Positions 9,679 through 20,528 are shown, counted from the first letter of the stretch. The stretch: DNA of 64,000 nt from Candidatus Endomicrobiellum porotermitis (GCA_031289055.1 JAITQE010000016.1:1-64000), one strand, 5' to 3'. Made by a program: numbers and translations. Notes: generated by a model not told the origin, from the letters alone.

Positions 9679-10626
9679 CTATTTTTTATTCTTCGCAATC
9701 CGTTTATTTTTTACGTGTTCCGCAAAAGTTTTGGCAAAAAAATGACTGCCGTCGCCAGCCGAAACAAAATACAAAACGCCAGACGCCGCCGGATATAGAG
9801 CAGCTTTTATTGATTGTATTCCCGGATTGCTTATAGGTCCCGGAGGCAAACCAAAATGCAAATAGGTATTATATGGAGATTTAAACTTGGTATCTTCCAA
9901 AGAAAGCTTATCTTTTACAACGCCCATAGCATACAAAACAGTGGTGCAAGATTGCAACATCATTTTCTTTTTAAGTCTATTATAAAAAACTGCAGCTATA
10001 ACGCTTCTTTCTTCTGGTTTAACAGCTTCTTTTTCAATAATTGACGCCATAGTAATTATGTCTTTTAAAGGAACATTTAACTCTTTTGCCCTTTTGTACA
10101 TATCAGGCTTAATCTTTTTGTTAAACTCATCGCGCATCATGTCAATCAATTCTTCTTCGCTAATTCCGGGACTTATAAAATAAGTCTCAGGCATAAGATA
10201 TCCTTCTAAATTTCTGTTCGTCGCAATTCTAATAAACTTATCTTTATCAATTTTTACTTTATCGGCAATAATATCGGCTGTTTGCTTTATATTGTTTCCT
10301 TCCGGAATCGTAATTCTAATAAAATTCTTGGAATTGCTCTTTAATTTTTTTAAGATTGCCAATATGCCCTCATTACCTGACAGCTCATACACACCGGCTT
10401 TTAACTTTCCTTGCGAATTTGTAAGTTTTACAAAAAATAAAAATAATTTCTTTGAAATTATTAAATTTTCTTTTTCTAAACGAGAGGCAACTGCTAAAAA
10501 ATTTTCTCCTTTTTCAGCAACGAATGAAGTTTTACCTCCAGTTGCGGCAATAAAGCCCACGCAAAAAAATGCCGTAAAAAAAACTATAAAAACGACCGAT
10601 ATAATAACAACTATCTTTTTAGCCAC
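9679..10626 (-). CDS. mltG: Endolytic murein transglycosylase MltG
   Basis: MltG cleaves nascent peptidoglycan strands at the inner membrane and sets glycan chain length. The protein has 315 residues with one N-terminal transmembrane helix (IVVIISVVFIVFFTAFFCVGF) and then a LysM-like and YceG domain. Diagnostic segments include SIIEKEAVKPEERSVIA, with the catalytic glutamate, VFYNRLKKKMMLQ, and GLPPGPISNPG near the C-terminus. Its start overlaps the end of the NYN nuclease gene by 16 bases, so the two are co-transcribed. It shows that the organism still makes peptidoglycan. Confidence 0.94.
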   Translation of the reverse strand: MAKKIVVIISVVFIVFFTAFFCVGFIAATGGKTSFVAEKGENFLAVASRLEKENLIISKKLFLFFVKLTNSQGKLKAGVYELSGNEGILAILKKLKSNSKNFIRITIPEGNNIKQTADIIADKVKIDKDKFIRIATNRNLEGYLMPETYFISPGISEEELIDMMRDEFNKKIKPDMYKRAKELNVPLKDIITMASIIEKEAVKPEERSVIAAVFYNRLKKKMMLQSCTTVLYAMGVVKDKLSLEDTKFKSPYNTYLHFGLPPGPISNPGIQSIKAALYPAASGVLYFVSAGDGSHFFAKTFAEHVKNKRIAKNKK

Positions 10627-11096
10627 AGTTTTATAAATTCCTTGTTAATAATATCTTTTTCATTATTATCAAAATACTCTTTTGCTCTTTTAATATTCTT
10701 TGTTTTAAAACCTTTAGCTAAAAAAGTTTCAACCGTTTCATGTTTAGCTCCGCCTGAAGAAGTCCTCCTGCGGAGACCTTTGTCGTTTGTTACAACAGTT
10801 ATTTCGTACGGATTTTGAGATTCGTCAACAAGTTCTGCAATAATATCGTCGGCAGATAAAATACCGCAGCTGAATATTATTTCAATGTCGCCGACTTGGG
10901 ATTTATTATATTCGCCCGCTTCGTACGGATTTTTTGATTTGCAGTCAAAAACCACCGTAACAGAATTTCTAAGACTTCCGCTAGATCTGCCGGATTGTAT
11001 AAATTCAACGAATCTATTTCTCCTTTCTTCCAATGAGGAAGCGGAAAATTCGCCGCTTGAATTTATCACATTATAACCGTCAATTATATAATGCAT
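10611..11096 (-). CDS. NYN/YacP-like (Rae1-type) nuclease
   Basis: The 161-residue protein opens MHYIIDGYNVINSS, the signature of the YacP/NYN branch of PIN-fold nucleases, with an acidic residue in the first strand (D6). VTVVFDCKS and the later ITVVTNDKGLRRRTSS supply further conserved acidic and basic positions. In Bacillus the family member Rae1 cuts mRNA on the ribosome. Whether this one does the same is inference. It overlaps mltG by 16 bases. Confidence 0.85.
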   Translation of the reverse strand: MHYIIDGYNVINSSGEFSASSLEERRNRFVEFIQSGRSSGSLRNSVTVVFDCKSKNPYEAGEYNKSQVGDIEIIFSCGILSADDIIAELVDESQNPYEITVVTNDKGLRRRTSSGGAKHETVETFLAKGFKTKNIKRAKEYFDNNEKDIINKEFIKLWLKR

Positions 11097-11720
11097 ATAT
11101 TATCTTTTACTTTCATCCATCATGCCTAATTGTAAAAACAAAAGCTATAAAAATCAAGGTATTTCCTTACTAAAAAAGAAAGTAAATCTTACAAAAATTT
11201 CGCAAAAAAATAACCTTATTAATATCCTACACTTAATATCATCAATGAACTCAATGATATTAAGTATTATGAAAAAGATACTTTGCTTTCTAAACATGAA
11301 AAAAGTAGTTAGTTTGTTAGTTATATGTGGTTTATATGAGCATTATAAAAAGCATTTTATCTTTCATCAAATATATGTATTGGTTATATACATATACGAC
11401 ATTTTAGAACTTTGAAATATTATTTTGTAAAGGCGTTTTTAGATTTAACGCAAAAGGCGGGCGTTTACTGTTGTAATACACTAAATACAGTATCGCTTAC
11501 TATACTAGTGGAAAACAAATCAATATTATGTATGAAAATATTCCTGTCATTTTTGAAGGACGATTTAGAAAATTGCGAAAAAAGAGATTGGCAAAAGTTT
11601 TTACCGGTCTTTTTTTGTTTTAACGATTTCGTCCTATTTTGCTAATTATTTATTAGATTTTGAGCTTAGTTGATTTAACTAGTTTTTTCTTTGAAAACTA
11701 ATTGTTTTCATTCTTAACAT
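11097..11720 (+). other. AT-rich intergenic region with broken coding traces
   Basis: No convincing gene is seen. Two plus-strand frames (11122-11415 and 11412-11645) have low-complexity, Lys/Ile-rich products without family features. Between 11524 and 11693 the phrase MYENIPVIFEGRFRKLRKK, then after a one-base shift LTISSYFANYLLDFELS, looks like a degraded protein end, but I cannot name it. The stretch is best read as decaying non-coding DNA. Confidence 0.35.
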
Positions 11721-12137
11721 TCAATTTACATCTAAGTATGTTTGTAAAATTAGAGCGGCAGCTATCTTGTCTTTAAGCCCTTTGCGCTTTTCTCTGGAGA
11801 CATCGCCTTCTTCTATAAGTATTCTTTCAGCTTGAACGGTTGTAAGCCTTTCATCAATAGTAGTCGCTTCAACATCAGAAGAAAGAGTTTTAATTTCATC
11901 AACAGCTTTGCGGACGGTTTCAGCCATTTCGCCTTCCGTGCCGTTCATATTAATAGGAAGCCCGAACACAACAACAGAAACATTGTTGGCTTTGGCTATT
12001 TCCAAAAGTTTTGCAGCATTTTTTTTAAGAGAACCGCTTTCTATAGTGTCAAAAGGGCTTGCGGTAATTCTCAACAAATCCGTCATGGCAAGACCTATTC
12101 TTTTAAGTCCGTAGTCAACTCCCATCACTCTGCTCAT
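11721..12137 (-). CDS. ruvX: Putative Holliday junction resolvase / pre-16S rRNA nuclease RuvX (YqgF)
   Basis: The 138-residue RNase H-fold nuclease starts MSRVMGVDYGLKRIGLAMTD, with the catalytic aspartate in GVDYG. VVFGLPINMNGTEG and the acidic motif TIDERLTTVQAERIL are conserved family segments. YqgF/RuvX processes the 5' end of 16S rRNA and has been proposed to resolve Holliday junctions. It sits ten bases downstream of hydA in the same direction. The functional link with the hydrogenase is probably only positional. Confidence 0.94.
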   Translation of the reverse strand: MSRVMGVDYGLKRIGLAMTDLLRITASPFDTIESGSLKKNAAKLLEIAKANNVSVVVFGLPINMNGTEGEMAETVRKAVDEIKTLSSDVEATTIDERLTTVQAERILIEEGDVSREKRKGLKDKIAAALILQTYLDVN

Positions 12138-12147
12138 ACCGATTCCT

Positions 12148-14130
12148 TTATTTTTTTAGCTCTTCTTTTACGGCATTTTCAACGCCGTCAGGAGCGCAAC
12201 GTTCAAATGTCTCGCCGTTTATTTTTACAACAGGACCCTTTGAACACCGCTCCAAACATATTAAAGCCTGCGCATTTACAGCGCCTTTAAACTTGTCGCC
12301 CTCTACTATCCGTTTTAGAATTTTTTTTGAACCTTTTCTTAAACAGTTATTGCCTACGCACACTTCTACGTTAACAGCTTTGTCTGAAGGAGATTTAAAA
12401 ATTTCTAAAGTCTCTTTAAATCTTTTTCTGTACTTATAGCTCGTATGCAAATATTCACGAGCTTTTTTACTTCCAGGCTTTTCAAGATAATCTTTGTACA
12501 TCTTTTGGACATACGGATTGTCTTGAGGTTTATGCAATTCCATAATTTTATCATTTTCGTATAAAACTTTGCTTCTTCTTTTTCTCACAGCCAAGTCCAA
12601 GTAAACAGGCTGCCCCGCTCCGCCAACGCACCCTCCCGGACATGCCATGACTTCAACAAAATCGTATCTTTTCTTATCGGCTCTAATATCCCTTAAAACT
12701 CTTCTGGCATTTTTTAATCCGTATACAATAGCTAATTTAAGCTCTTTGCCGCCGACTTTTAGTTTTGCTTCTCTTACGCCATTTTCGCCTCTGACAAAAT
12801 TAAACTCTTCAGATTCATCGCCGTTACTGTTCATGATATTTCTTAAAACAGATTCCGTAACGCCGCCCGAATTGCCAAATATTACGCCGCCGCCCGTTTT
12901 AAAACCCAAAGGCGTGTCAAATGCCGAAGCTTCGAGATCCGTAAAATGCAAACCCGCTTCTTCAATCATTAAAGCAAGCTCTTGAGTGGTTATAACATAA
13001 TCAATATCTACAACCCCGTCCTTTGCAAGCTCAGCCCTTCTTGCTTCGTATTTTTTTGCAGTACACGGCATTACGGAAACAACGACCAACTCTTCTTTTG
13101 AAATGCCTAAAACTTCAGGCATTATTCTCCTTGCAATAGAACCGTACATTCCTTGGGGGGACCGGCAAGTTGAAAGATGTTTAATAAAGTCTGGATAGTA
13201 TTGTTCTACAAATCTTACCCAAGCCGGGCAACAAGAAGTAAACATCGGCATATGGTCGTCTTTTTTTAAACGTTCTAAAAATTCATTCGCTTCTTCTACA
13301 ATCGTCATGTCAGCAGTAAACGAAATATCAAAAACTTTTGCAAAGCCCATGCTTCGCAAAGCCGTAACAATTTTACCGGCTATTTCCGTTCCGTTCTCTT
13401 CAGTAACGCCAAAAACCTCGCCTAAAGCCGCCCTCACCGCTGGAGCTACGGCTATTATAACTTTTTTCTTTTCATTGCTTAGAGCTTTCCATATTTCTCT
13501 AAATTCTGCTTTTGGCAATATTGCGCCTGTTGGGCACACTCTTGAGCATTGCCCGCAATAAACGCATTCCGAAGATTCTAAATCCATTTCAAAAGCCGGG
13601 CAGATTTTAGACCTAGAACCACGCCCGACAAAGCCTAAAGCTCCTATACTTTGTATTTCATCACAAAATCTCACGCAATCCCCGCAAAGAATACACTTAC
13701 CATTGTCTCTTACTAAAGCGTAAGTTGAAACATCTTTAGGCTCTTTACGAGCAATATTTTTAAATCTAACTTCTTCTATGCCAAGCCTTCTTGCTAAAGA
13801 CTGAAGTTTGCAGCTTTCGCTTTTAGCGCACATTGTGCATTCTCTGTCATGGCTTGCAAGCAAAAGCTCTACAGTAATCTTTCTCATCTCTATTAACCGT
13901 TCGGTATTTGTTTTTATATCCGCATTAGGCTCAGGCGGAGTAGAACACGCTGACATTATGCCTCTTCCGGCAACTTCCACCATGCAGAGTCTGCACGCCC
14001 CATGAATACTAAGCTCAGAATGATAGCAGAACGTTGGAAGTTCTATATGTTCTTTCCTGATAATTTCCAACAGATTTCTCTCGTCGGTGAATTCAACCTT
14101 TTTGCCGTTTATGGTTAGGTGTTTTTCCAT
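12148..14130 (-). CDS. hydA: [FeFe] hydrogenase catalytic subunit HydA, bifurcating type
   Basis: HydA makes or oxidises H2 on its H-cluster. The 660-residue chain has an N-terminal [2Fe-2S] domain (CYHSELSIHGACRLCMVEV), a His/Cys [4Fe-4S] motif (SHDRECTMCAKSESC), two [4Fe-4S] ferredoxin motifs (CILCGDCVRFC, CVYCGQCSRVC), then the H-cluster domain with cysteines C300 (TSCCPAWV), C356 (MPCTAKKYE), C497 and C501 (MACPGGCVGG). A C-terminal thioredoxin-like [2Fe-2S] domain (CVGNNCLRKGS ... CLERCSKGP) is typical of the multi-subunit, NADH- and ferredoxin-dependent group. It ends the operon after hydC and hydB-like genes. All ligands are present, so it should be active given HydEFG maturases, which are not in this window. 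Confidence 0.95.
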   Translation of the reverse strand: MEKHLTINGKKVEFTDERNLLEIIRKEHIELPTFCYHSELSIHGACRLCMVEVAGRGIMSACSTPPEPNADIKTNTERLIEMRKITVELLLASHDRECTMCAKSESCKLQSLARRLGIEEVRFKNIARKEPKDVSTYALVRDNGKCILCGDCVRFCDEIQSIGALGFVGRGSRSKICPAFEMDLESSECVYCGQCSRVCPTGAILPKAEFREIWKALSNEKKKVIIAVAPAVRAALGEVFGVTEENGTEIAGKIVTALRSMGFAKVFDISFTADMTIVEEANEFLERLKKDDHMPMFTSCCPAWVRFVEQYYPDFIKHLSTCRSPQGMYGSIARRIMPEVLGISKEELVVVSVMPCTAKKYEARRAELAKDGVVDIDYVITTQELALMIEEAGLHFTDLEASAFDTPLGFKTGGGVIFGNSGGVTESVLRNIMNSNGDESEEFNFVRGENGVREAKLKVGGKELKLAIVYGLKNARRVLRDIRADKKRYDFVEVMACPGGCVGGAGQPVYLDLAVRKRRSKVLYENDKIMELHKPQDNPYVQKMYKDYLEKPGSKKAREYLHTSYKYRKRFKETLEIFKSPSDKAVNVEVCVGNNCLRKGSKKILKRIVEGDKFKGAVNAQALICLERCSKGPVVKINGETFERCAPDGVENAVKEELKK

Positions 14131-14134
14131 TTGT

Positions 14135-16009
14135 TTAACCCCTTGCCACAGCGCCGAATTTGCATGAAGCCATACAAACGCCGCATTTAACGCATTTTAA
14201 ACCGTCAACTATGTGGTTTTTTCCCTTCTCGCCGCTAATTGCTTTAACAGGACATTTTGACGCGCATACTCCGCAACCGACGCATTTGTCGGTTATTGTA
14301 TAACTCAGTAAATTTACGCATTCTCCAGCTGGACATCTCTTGTCTTTGACATGAGCATCATACTCGTCTCTAAAATACCTTAACGTAGACAAAACCGGAT
14401 TAGGAGCAGTTTTTCCCAAACCGCACAAAGATCCAGCCATAACGGCTTTTGCAAGCTGCTCAAGAAGAACAAGCGTTTCCTCGTTTGCTTTGCCGTTTGT
14501 AATATCTGTAAGCATTAAAAGCATTTGCTTAGTGCCTTCTCTGCACAAAACGCATTTACCGCAAGATTCATTTTGGGTAAACTGCATAAAAAACTTTGAA
14601 ACATTTACCATACAATTATGTTTGCTCATAACTACAAGCCCGCCGGAACCAACCATCGCTCCGACTTTTTTTAACGACTCAAATTCTAGCGGAAGGTCTA
14701 AATGCTCTTTTGTAAGACAACCTCCAGACGGACCGCCTATCTGCACAGCTTTAAAGTTGTCTTCTTTAACTTCCCCATTATCGTTGGTAACGCCGCCGGC
14801 AATATCAAATATTATGCGTTTTAAAGTCGCTCCTAAAGGAACTTCTATAAGACCAGCGTTTGCGACATTTCCGGTTAGCGCAAATGTTTTTGTGCCGGGA
14901 GAATTTTCAGTTCCTATTTTTCTGAATTCCTCCGCCCCATAATTTATTATTATCGGGACCGCGGCAAGCGTTTCAACGTTGTTTATAGCTGTAGGTTTTC
15001 CCCATAAACCGCTTTGAGCTGGAAAAGGAGGTTTTGGCAACGGCATTCCGCGTTTTCCCTCAACAGAAGCTATTAAGGCTGTTTCTTCGCCGCAGACAAA
15101 AGCGCCGGCTCCTTCCATAACATGAAGTTTAAAGTTACGATTTGATCCAAAAATATTTTCTCCCAAAACGCCTATATCTGTAGCGTCTTTTACGGCTCTG
15201 TTCATTCTTTCAACCGCAAGACCATATTCAGTTCTTACGTATATGTAACACTCGTCGGCTCCCATTGCTTTTGCCGCTATTATCAACCCTTCAATGACGC
15301 TGTGCGGATTTCCTTCCATAACGCTTCTATCCATAAAAGCCCCGGGGTCGCCTTCGTCTCCGTTACAAATTATGTATTTTTTTGAACCTTCTTGTTTTCT
15401 TGTTATATCCCACTTTCTTCCAGTTAAAAAACCAGCTCCGCCACGCCCTCTTAAGCCTGATTCTAAAACAACGGCGCAAACTTCTTTATCTGTCATCTCA
15501 GTATAGGCTTTTTTTGCAGCGGCATATCCGCCGTTAGCTATGTAGTCTCTAATATTTTCAGGGTCTATAACGCCGCATTGTTTAAGAACCATTCTATGCT
15601 GTTTTTGATAAAAAGGAATTTCTTCCTGTCCTTTACATACCGCGTTGCCGTTGCGATAACAGAGCTTCTCTATAAGCTCGTCGTTTTTAACGCTTTTTTC
15701 TAAAATTTCTTTCACGTCTTCGGGTTTAACTTTCGTGTAAAGTATGCCTGCCGGCAAAATATTTATTAAAGGTCCATTTTGACAAAATCCCTGACAACCG
15801 CTTTTTGAAAAAAATGAACCTCTATTTTCCTTTTTCAGTTCAATATGAGCATCTATACCGAGTTCTTTAGCCGTATCAACCAGACTCTTAAAAACTTTAA
15901 TAGAACCGTTTGCCACGCATCCCGTACCAGCGCAGACAATGACTCTTTTCGTTATATTATCTCTTGAAGACAGAAATTCTTGAGTTATTTTTGCCAAATC
16001 AATCGTCAT
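14135..16009 (-). CDS. hydB: Hydrogenase flavoprotein subunit HydB (NuoF-like)
   Basis: HydB binds NADH and FMN and is the bifurcation site in trimeric hydrogenases. The 624-residue protein has an N-terminal thioredoxin-like [2Fe-2S] domain (CAGTGCVANGS ... GCQGFCQNGP), the NuoF core with GRGGAGFLTGRKW for NADH and CNGDEGDPGAFMDR for FMN, an SLBB domain, the [4Fe-4S] motif SCGKCVLCREGTKQ (C483, C486, C489), and two extra C-terminal ferredoxin clusters (CVGCGVCASKCP, CVKCGVCMASC). Those added N- and C-terminal modules separate HydB from respiratory NuoF. It starts four bases inside the end of hydC and ends four bases before hydA. Confidence 0.95.
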   Translation of the reverse strand: MTIDLAKITQEFLSSRDNITKRVIVCAGTGCVANGSIKVFKSLVDTAKELGIDAHIELKKENRGSFFSKSGCQGFCQNGPLINILPAGILYTKVKPEDVKEILEKSVKNDELIEKLCYRNGNAVCKGQEEIPFYQKQHRMVLKQCGVIDPENIRDYIANGGYAAAKKAYTEMTDKEVCAVVLESGLRGRGGAGFLTGRKWDITRKQEGSKKYIICNGDEGDPGAFMDRSVMEGNPHSVIEGLIIAAKAMGADECYIYVRTEYGLAVERMNRAVKDATDIGVLGENIFGSNRNFKLHVMEGAGAFVCGEETALIASVEGKRGMPLPKPPFPAQSGLWGKPTAINNVETLAAVPIIINYGAEEFRKIGTENSPGTKTFALTGNVANAGLIEVPLGATLKRIIFDIAGGVTNDNGEVKEDNFKAVQIGGPSGGCLTKEHLDLPLEFESLKKVGAMVGSGGLVVMSKHNCMVNVSKFFMQFTQNESCGKCVLCREGTKQMLLMLTDITNGKANEETLVLLEQLAKAVMAGSLCGLGKTAPNPVLSTLRYFRDEYDAHVKDKRCPAGECVNLLSYTITDKCVGCGVCASKCPVKAISGEKGKNHIVDGLKCVKCGVCMASCKFGAVARG

Positions 16010-16485
16010 CTCGCCTCCGTTATCTCGTCTATAAGACCAACAACTTTATCCGGAGTCATTTGACCGTAAACATTTTTGTTCACAACTACCGCCGGAGCAA
16101 GCCCGCAAGCCCCAAGACATGCGACGCTTTCAATTGTAAACATCATGTCTTTTGTGGTGTTTTCGTTTTCTTTCAAGCCCAGTTTTTTTCTTATAGCGTC
16201 TATAATAGCAGCGGATTTCTTTACATGGCAAGCCGTTCCATTACAAACTCTTACGATATTCTTTCCTTTTGGTTTTAAGGCAAAATGAGAGTAAAATGTA
16301 GCGACGCCATAAACTACCGCGGGAGACACACTAAGAGATGATGATATAAAAGACATGACTTCTTCAGGAAGGTATCTGTATTCTTCCTGCACAGACTGAA
16401 GGATAGGTATAAGTCTTGACTTGTCAAAATTATTTTCTTCCAGAATACGGCAAACTGCTTCAAACTTAACGTAATTTGACGTCAT
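16006..16485 (-). CDS. hydC: Hydrogenase [2Fe-2S] subunit HydC (NuoE-like)
   Basis: This 159-residue thioredoxin-fold [2Fe-2S] protein corresponds to NuoE/HydC. Cluster ligands are visible in RVCNGTACHVKKS and SVACLGACGLAPAVVVN. The protein relays electrons between the flavoprotein and catalytic subunits. It is the first gene of the hydC-hydB-hydA operon and overlaps hydB by four bases. Together the three genes match the bifurcating hydrogenases of anaerobic fermenters, which use NADH and reduced ferredoxin jointly to make H2. Confidence 0.95.
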   Translation of the reverse strand: MTSNYVKFEAVCRILEENNFDKSRLIPILQSVQEEYRYLPEEVMSFISSSLSVSPAVVYGVATFYSHFALKPKGKNIVRVCNGTACHVKKSAAIIDAIRKKLGLKENENTTKDMMFTIESVACLGACGLAPAVVVNKNVYGQMTPDKVVGLIDEITEAR

Positions 16486-16550
16486 TTGATCCGCTCCTTA
16501 GAGTGACGCATGAGTTATTGCAGTAAAATAAAGACCGATAAAATTTTATA

Positions 16551-16859
16551 TCAAACTTTTAATAAATTGATTTTTCCAAAAAAAATTTTTATTATTTCAA
16601 CAATTTTTTTAAAAATTTCTATTATTTTTTCAAAGTTAAAATTGCTTGCAATAACGTGCGATTTGCGGTATATAGCGGATAAGTTATCGCCTACGTCAAT
16701 ATATTTAGCTTCGTTTTGTCTTGCGGATTTATAAGGGTCTTCAAGGACAGTTTCTTTAGGCGAGGGAGTATGACCACTCTTTTCCGCGGCAAAAACAAAA
16801 ATATTGCCGCAAAAAATAACTGTTAAAAACAATACGATAAAATTTTTATCCGTTCTCAT
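16551..16859 (-). CDS. Small secreted or periplasmic protein of unknown function
   Basis: The 102-residue product starts with a signal peptide (MRTDKNFIVLFLTVIFCG, probable cleavage at FAA near residue 25). The mature part has a polar linker and an Ile/Phe/Lys-rich amphipathic C-terminus (FEKIIEIFKKIVEIIKIFF). It overlaps the 3' end of the antiporter gene by 14 bases, so it is likely translated from the same mRNA. No family is recognised. The C-terminal helix might associate with a membrane. Confidence 0.55.
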   Translation of the reverse strand: MRTDKNFIVLFLTVIFCGNIFVFAAEKSGHTPSPKETVLEDPYKSARQNEAKYIDVGDNLSAIYRKSHVIASNFNFEKIIEIFKKIVEIIKIFFGKINLLKV

Positions 16860-18021
16860 TTTGTTTTGATAAAAGATACTTAAGTATTATAGGCGTTATA
16901 AAAGTAGTAAGCATTATAACGGCTACCAAAGCGCTGTATTCATTTGAACCGAAAACATTATTTTTAAAGCCTATACCCGCAAATATCAAACCTACTTCTC
17001 CGCGCGGAACCATTGATACGCCTATTAAAAACTTATTTATACCTTTCTTTAGAACTACAAAACCCGCCGCGGCTTTGCCTATGAAAGCAACTACAAAAAG
17101 CGCTACAACCAAAAATAATATTTCTCTATTAGCGGCTACAAAAGGATTAAACGCAATTATGTCAACGTTAGTTCCCATCAATACAAAAAACACTGGGACA
17201 AAAAAAGCATACATAGGCTTTATATCTCTTCTTATCTCTTCAGACTGCTTAGTTGTTGAAAGAACAAGTCCCGCAACAAAAGCTCCGACTATTGAAGCAA
17301 GACCAACTTTGGTTGCAAATGCCGAGACGACAAAACAAAAAGCGATTCCTATAACAAATATTACATGCTCTTGTTTCATTTTTGAAACAAGTCTAAATAT
17401 CGTTGGAGCTATAAGAATTCCCGCCGCCACAGACAATACTAAAAACAATACAGCAGTTCCGCTTATTGAGGCTATTGTTCCAAAAGTAATTGTTCCGCCT
17501 TGAACAAGCTTTAAAGCTACAGCTAAAATAGCAAGACCTATAACGTCATCAATAACCGCCGCCCCTAGAACTATTTTGGCTTCTTTAGTTTCAAGACGTT
17601 TTAAATCCATAAACACTCTGGCGGTAATACCCACGGACGTAGCCGTAAGCACAGCGCCGGCAAAAATTGCCTGCGTACTTGAAAGTTCAAAATATAAAAA
17701 TACAAAATATCCAAGAAAGTAAGGAACAATAACTCCAACAAAGGCTACAGCTGCAGCCCACCCGCCGGCTTTTAAAAATTCTTTTATGTCTGTTGAAAGG
17801 CCAACTTCAAAAAGAAGAATCACAGCGCCAAGCTCTGATACGCTTGTTAAAACAGGAGTTTCATGAACAAGACCCAATACGCTAGGACCTACAAGAACGC
17901 CTGCTAAAAGCTCGCCCATTATAGAGCTTTGTCCTAGTTTTAAAGCTATTTCTCCAAAAATTTTAGCAAATAAAAGAATACTCGCTAAAGTTATCAAAAA
18001 TCCAAAAATATCGCACATCAA
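16846..18021 (-). CDS. CPA2-family cation:proton antiporter (NapA/Kef-like)
   Basis: A 391-residue integral membrane protein with about a dozen hydrophobic helices. The start (FAKIFGEIALKLGQSSIMGELLAG) and LGPSVLGL-type segment (VGPSVLGLV) match the Na+/H+ exchanger family. The ion-binding pair is an Asp-Asp in AAVIDDVIGLAIL, as in electrogenic NapA-type antiporters. It lacks the C-terminal TrkA-N domain of KefB/C. It should exchange Na+ or K+ for protons at the inner membrane. It lies 14 bases downstream of thyX. Confidence 0.88.
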   Translation of the reverse strand: MMCDIFGFLITLASILLFAKIFGEIALKLGQSSIMGELLAGVLVGPSVLGLVHETPVLTSVSELGAVILLFEVGLSTDIKEFLKAGGWAAAVAFVGVIVPYFLGYFVFLYFELSSTQAIFAGAVLTATSVGITARVFMDLKRLETKEAKIVLGAAVIDDVIGLAILAVALKLVQGGTITFGTIASISGTAVLFLVLSVAAGILIAPTIFRLVSKMKQEHVIFVIGIAFCFVVSAFATKVGLASIVGAFVAGLVLSTTKQSEEIRRDIKPMYAFFVPVFFVLMGTNVDIIAFNPFVAANREILFLVVALFVVAFIGKAAAGFVVLKKGINKFLIGVSMVPRGEVGLIFAGIGFKNNVFGSNEYSALVAVIMLTTFITPIILKYLLSKQNENG

Positions 18022-18035
18022 TTAGCCTCTATATA

Positions 18036-18701
18036 TTAATTTTTCCAAGGTTTACCGCAAGCAAAAGTTTCATGGCAACCTTCCCTTGCGCAGTCAGGTC
18101 CCGCATCTTCAAAAAGCAAAAGAGCTTCTTTTCTTGCAAGATTTAACATGCGGCATGCCATATCTTTTATTTCCCATTGCGCCCTATTACAGCATCTTAA
18201 TGAAAAGAAATGCCTTAATTCTCTGGCATTCATAGTAATTATTATTTGCGTAACCGCAGCGTTTGGCAAAACATATCTTGCGTCTTCTGCAGGAATGCCG
18301 GCACCTAAAAATTCCTTATATAAATTTTCAGTATTTTTTAAAAAATTATTATATTTTTTCAAAAGTTTTTCATCTTTTTTTATGGTTGGAGGAAACACAA
18401 AATCAACGCCAGACTTAAACTTTACATACCTTTGGCTTTGAACCGAAAAAGAAGCTATTCTGTGTCTTGTAAGCTGAGCGAGCAAAGCGCGCGACACGCC
18501 TTCAACGCCAAAAGTAAAAGACGCATGCTCAAGCACGGAATGGTGACCGGAAGAAATAACTTTGCCCAACAAGTCTCTAACCTTTTCAGACGTAAGATTT
18601 TCGTCAATATTGTCAATAGTTGACGCGCTGTAACACAGTCTGGCGGCAACCGCGCACATTCTCTCGGCGTCTTTGGTAGATTTTAAAAGTTTTACGTTCA
18701 T
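18036..18701 (-). CDS. thyX: FAD-dependent thymidylate synthase ThyX
   Basis: ThyX makes dTMP from dUMP using FAD, NADPH and methylene-tetrahydrofolate. The 221-residue protein has the ThyX signature RHRIASFSVQSQRY at residues 79-92 and the conserved EHASFTFGVEGVSRALLAQL before it. RELRHFFSLRCCNRAQWEI gives the C-terminal substrate-binding region. A dCMP deaminase gene at 23636 could feed dUMP to this enzyme. The frame is intact and of typical length. Confidence 0.96.
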   Translation of the reverse strand: MNVKLLKSTKDAERMCAVAARLCYSASTIDNIDENLTSEKVRDLLGKVISSGHHSVLEHASFTFGVEGVSRALLAQLTRHRIASFSVQSQRYVKFKSGVDFVFPPTIKKDEKLLKKYNNFLKNTENLYKEFLGAGIPAEDARYVLPNAAVTQIIITMNARELRHFFSLRCCNRAQWEIKDMACRMLNLARKEALLLFEDAGPDCAREGCHETFACGKPWKN

Positions 18702-18714
18702 TTTTATAAAATTA

Positions 18715-20043
<1,329 letters not shown>

Positions 20044-20101
20044 TTAAAAGTCTAAAGGGTTTATAGTGTTTGGCGTGGACACGCCCATGTTGATAACATA
20101 C

Positions 20102-20173
20102 GCTCCCAACGAGATTTGAACTCGTGTCGCAGGATTGAAAATCCTGTGTCCTAGACCACTAGACGATGGGAGC
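20102..20173 (-). tRNA. tRNA-Glu (anticodon TTC)
   Basis: A full cloverleaf folds on the minus strand: a seven-base acceptor stem (GCTCCCA against TGGGAGC), a D arm, an anticodon stem AGGAT/ATCCT around the loop TTTTCAA, and a T arm with GTTCAAATC. The anticodon is TTC, glutamate. CCA is not encoded. It is the second of a tRNA-Lys/tRNA-Glu pair. Confidence 0.96.
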
Positions 20174-20177
20174 AAAT

Positions 20178-20249
20178 GAGCCCGGTGCGGCTCGAACGCA
20201 CGACAACCTCATTAAAAGTGAGGTGCTCTACCGGCTGAGCTACGGGCCC
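20178..20249 (-). tRNA. tRNA-Lys (anticodon TTT)
   Basis: The minus strand folds as a 72-base tRNA with acceptor stem GGGCCCG/CGGGCTC (one G-T pair), anticodon loop CTTTTAA and T arm with GTTCGAGCC. The anticodon TTT reads lysine. It is four bases upstream of tRNA-Glu, and both are likely read from the promoter at 20317-20345. Confidence 0.96.
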
Positions 20250-20316
20250 TTCAAATGATTTAAAAGGATTTTAAATCTTAATAGAACTAAACAACCTTGT
20301 CGCTAACGATTTGCAA

Positions 20317-20345
20317 AGACTAGCATAAAAATTTATTTTTGTCAA
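20317..20345 (-). promoter_or_regulatory. Sigma70-type promoter of the tRNA-Lys/tRNA-Glu pair
   Basis: On the minus strand a perfect -35 box TTGACA (20340-20345) is followed after 17 bases by TAGTCT (20317-20322), about 68 bases upstream of tRNA-Lys. The stretch 20346-20528 beyond it holds no gene that I recognise. Confidence 0.6.
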
Positions 20346-20528
20346 ACAATTTTACGCAAAAAACAAGAAAACGCCGTCGGAAAACAGAAGAAAGACTGCT
20401 TCAACTCTTGATTATCCAACTATAAAGCGGCAGCTTCTTAAAACAGCGCTCGTTGGCATAATAAATTGAGCGACTAAAGCAGGTTGTTGTAACATTCTTT
20501 ACAAATTTACGCCATATTGAACTTACTT

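Noticed and set aside
11122-11645. Two plus-strand ORFs of 97 and 77 codons downstream of the NYN nuclease
   Set aside because: Low-complexity Lys/Ile/Leu-rich products in very AT-rich DNA, no recognisable domain; treated as decayed intergenic DNA.
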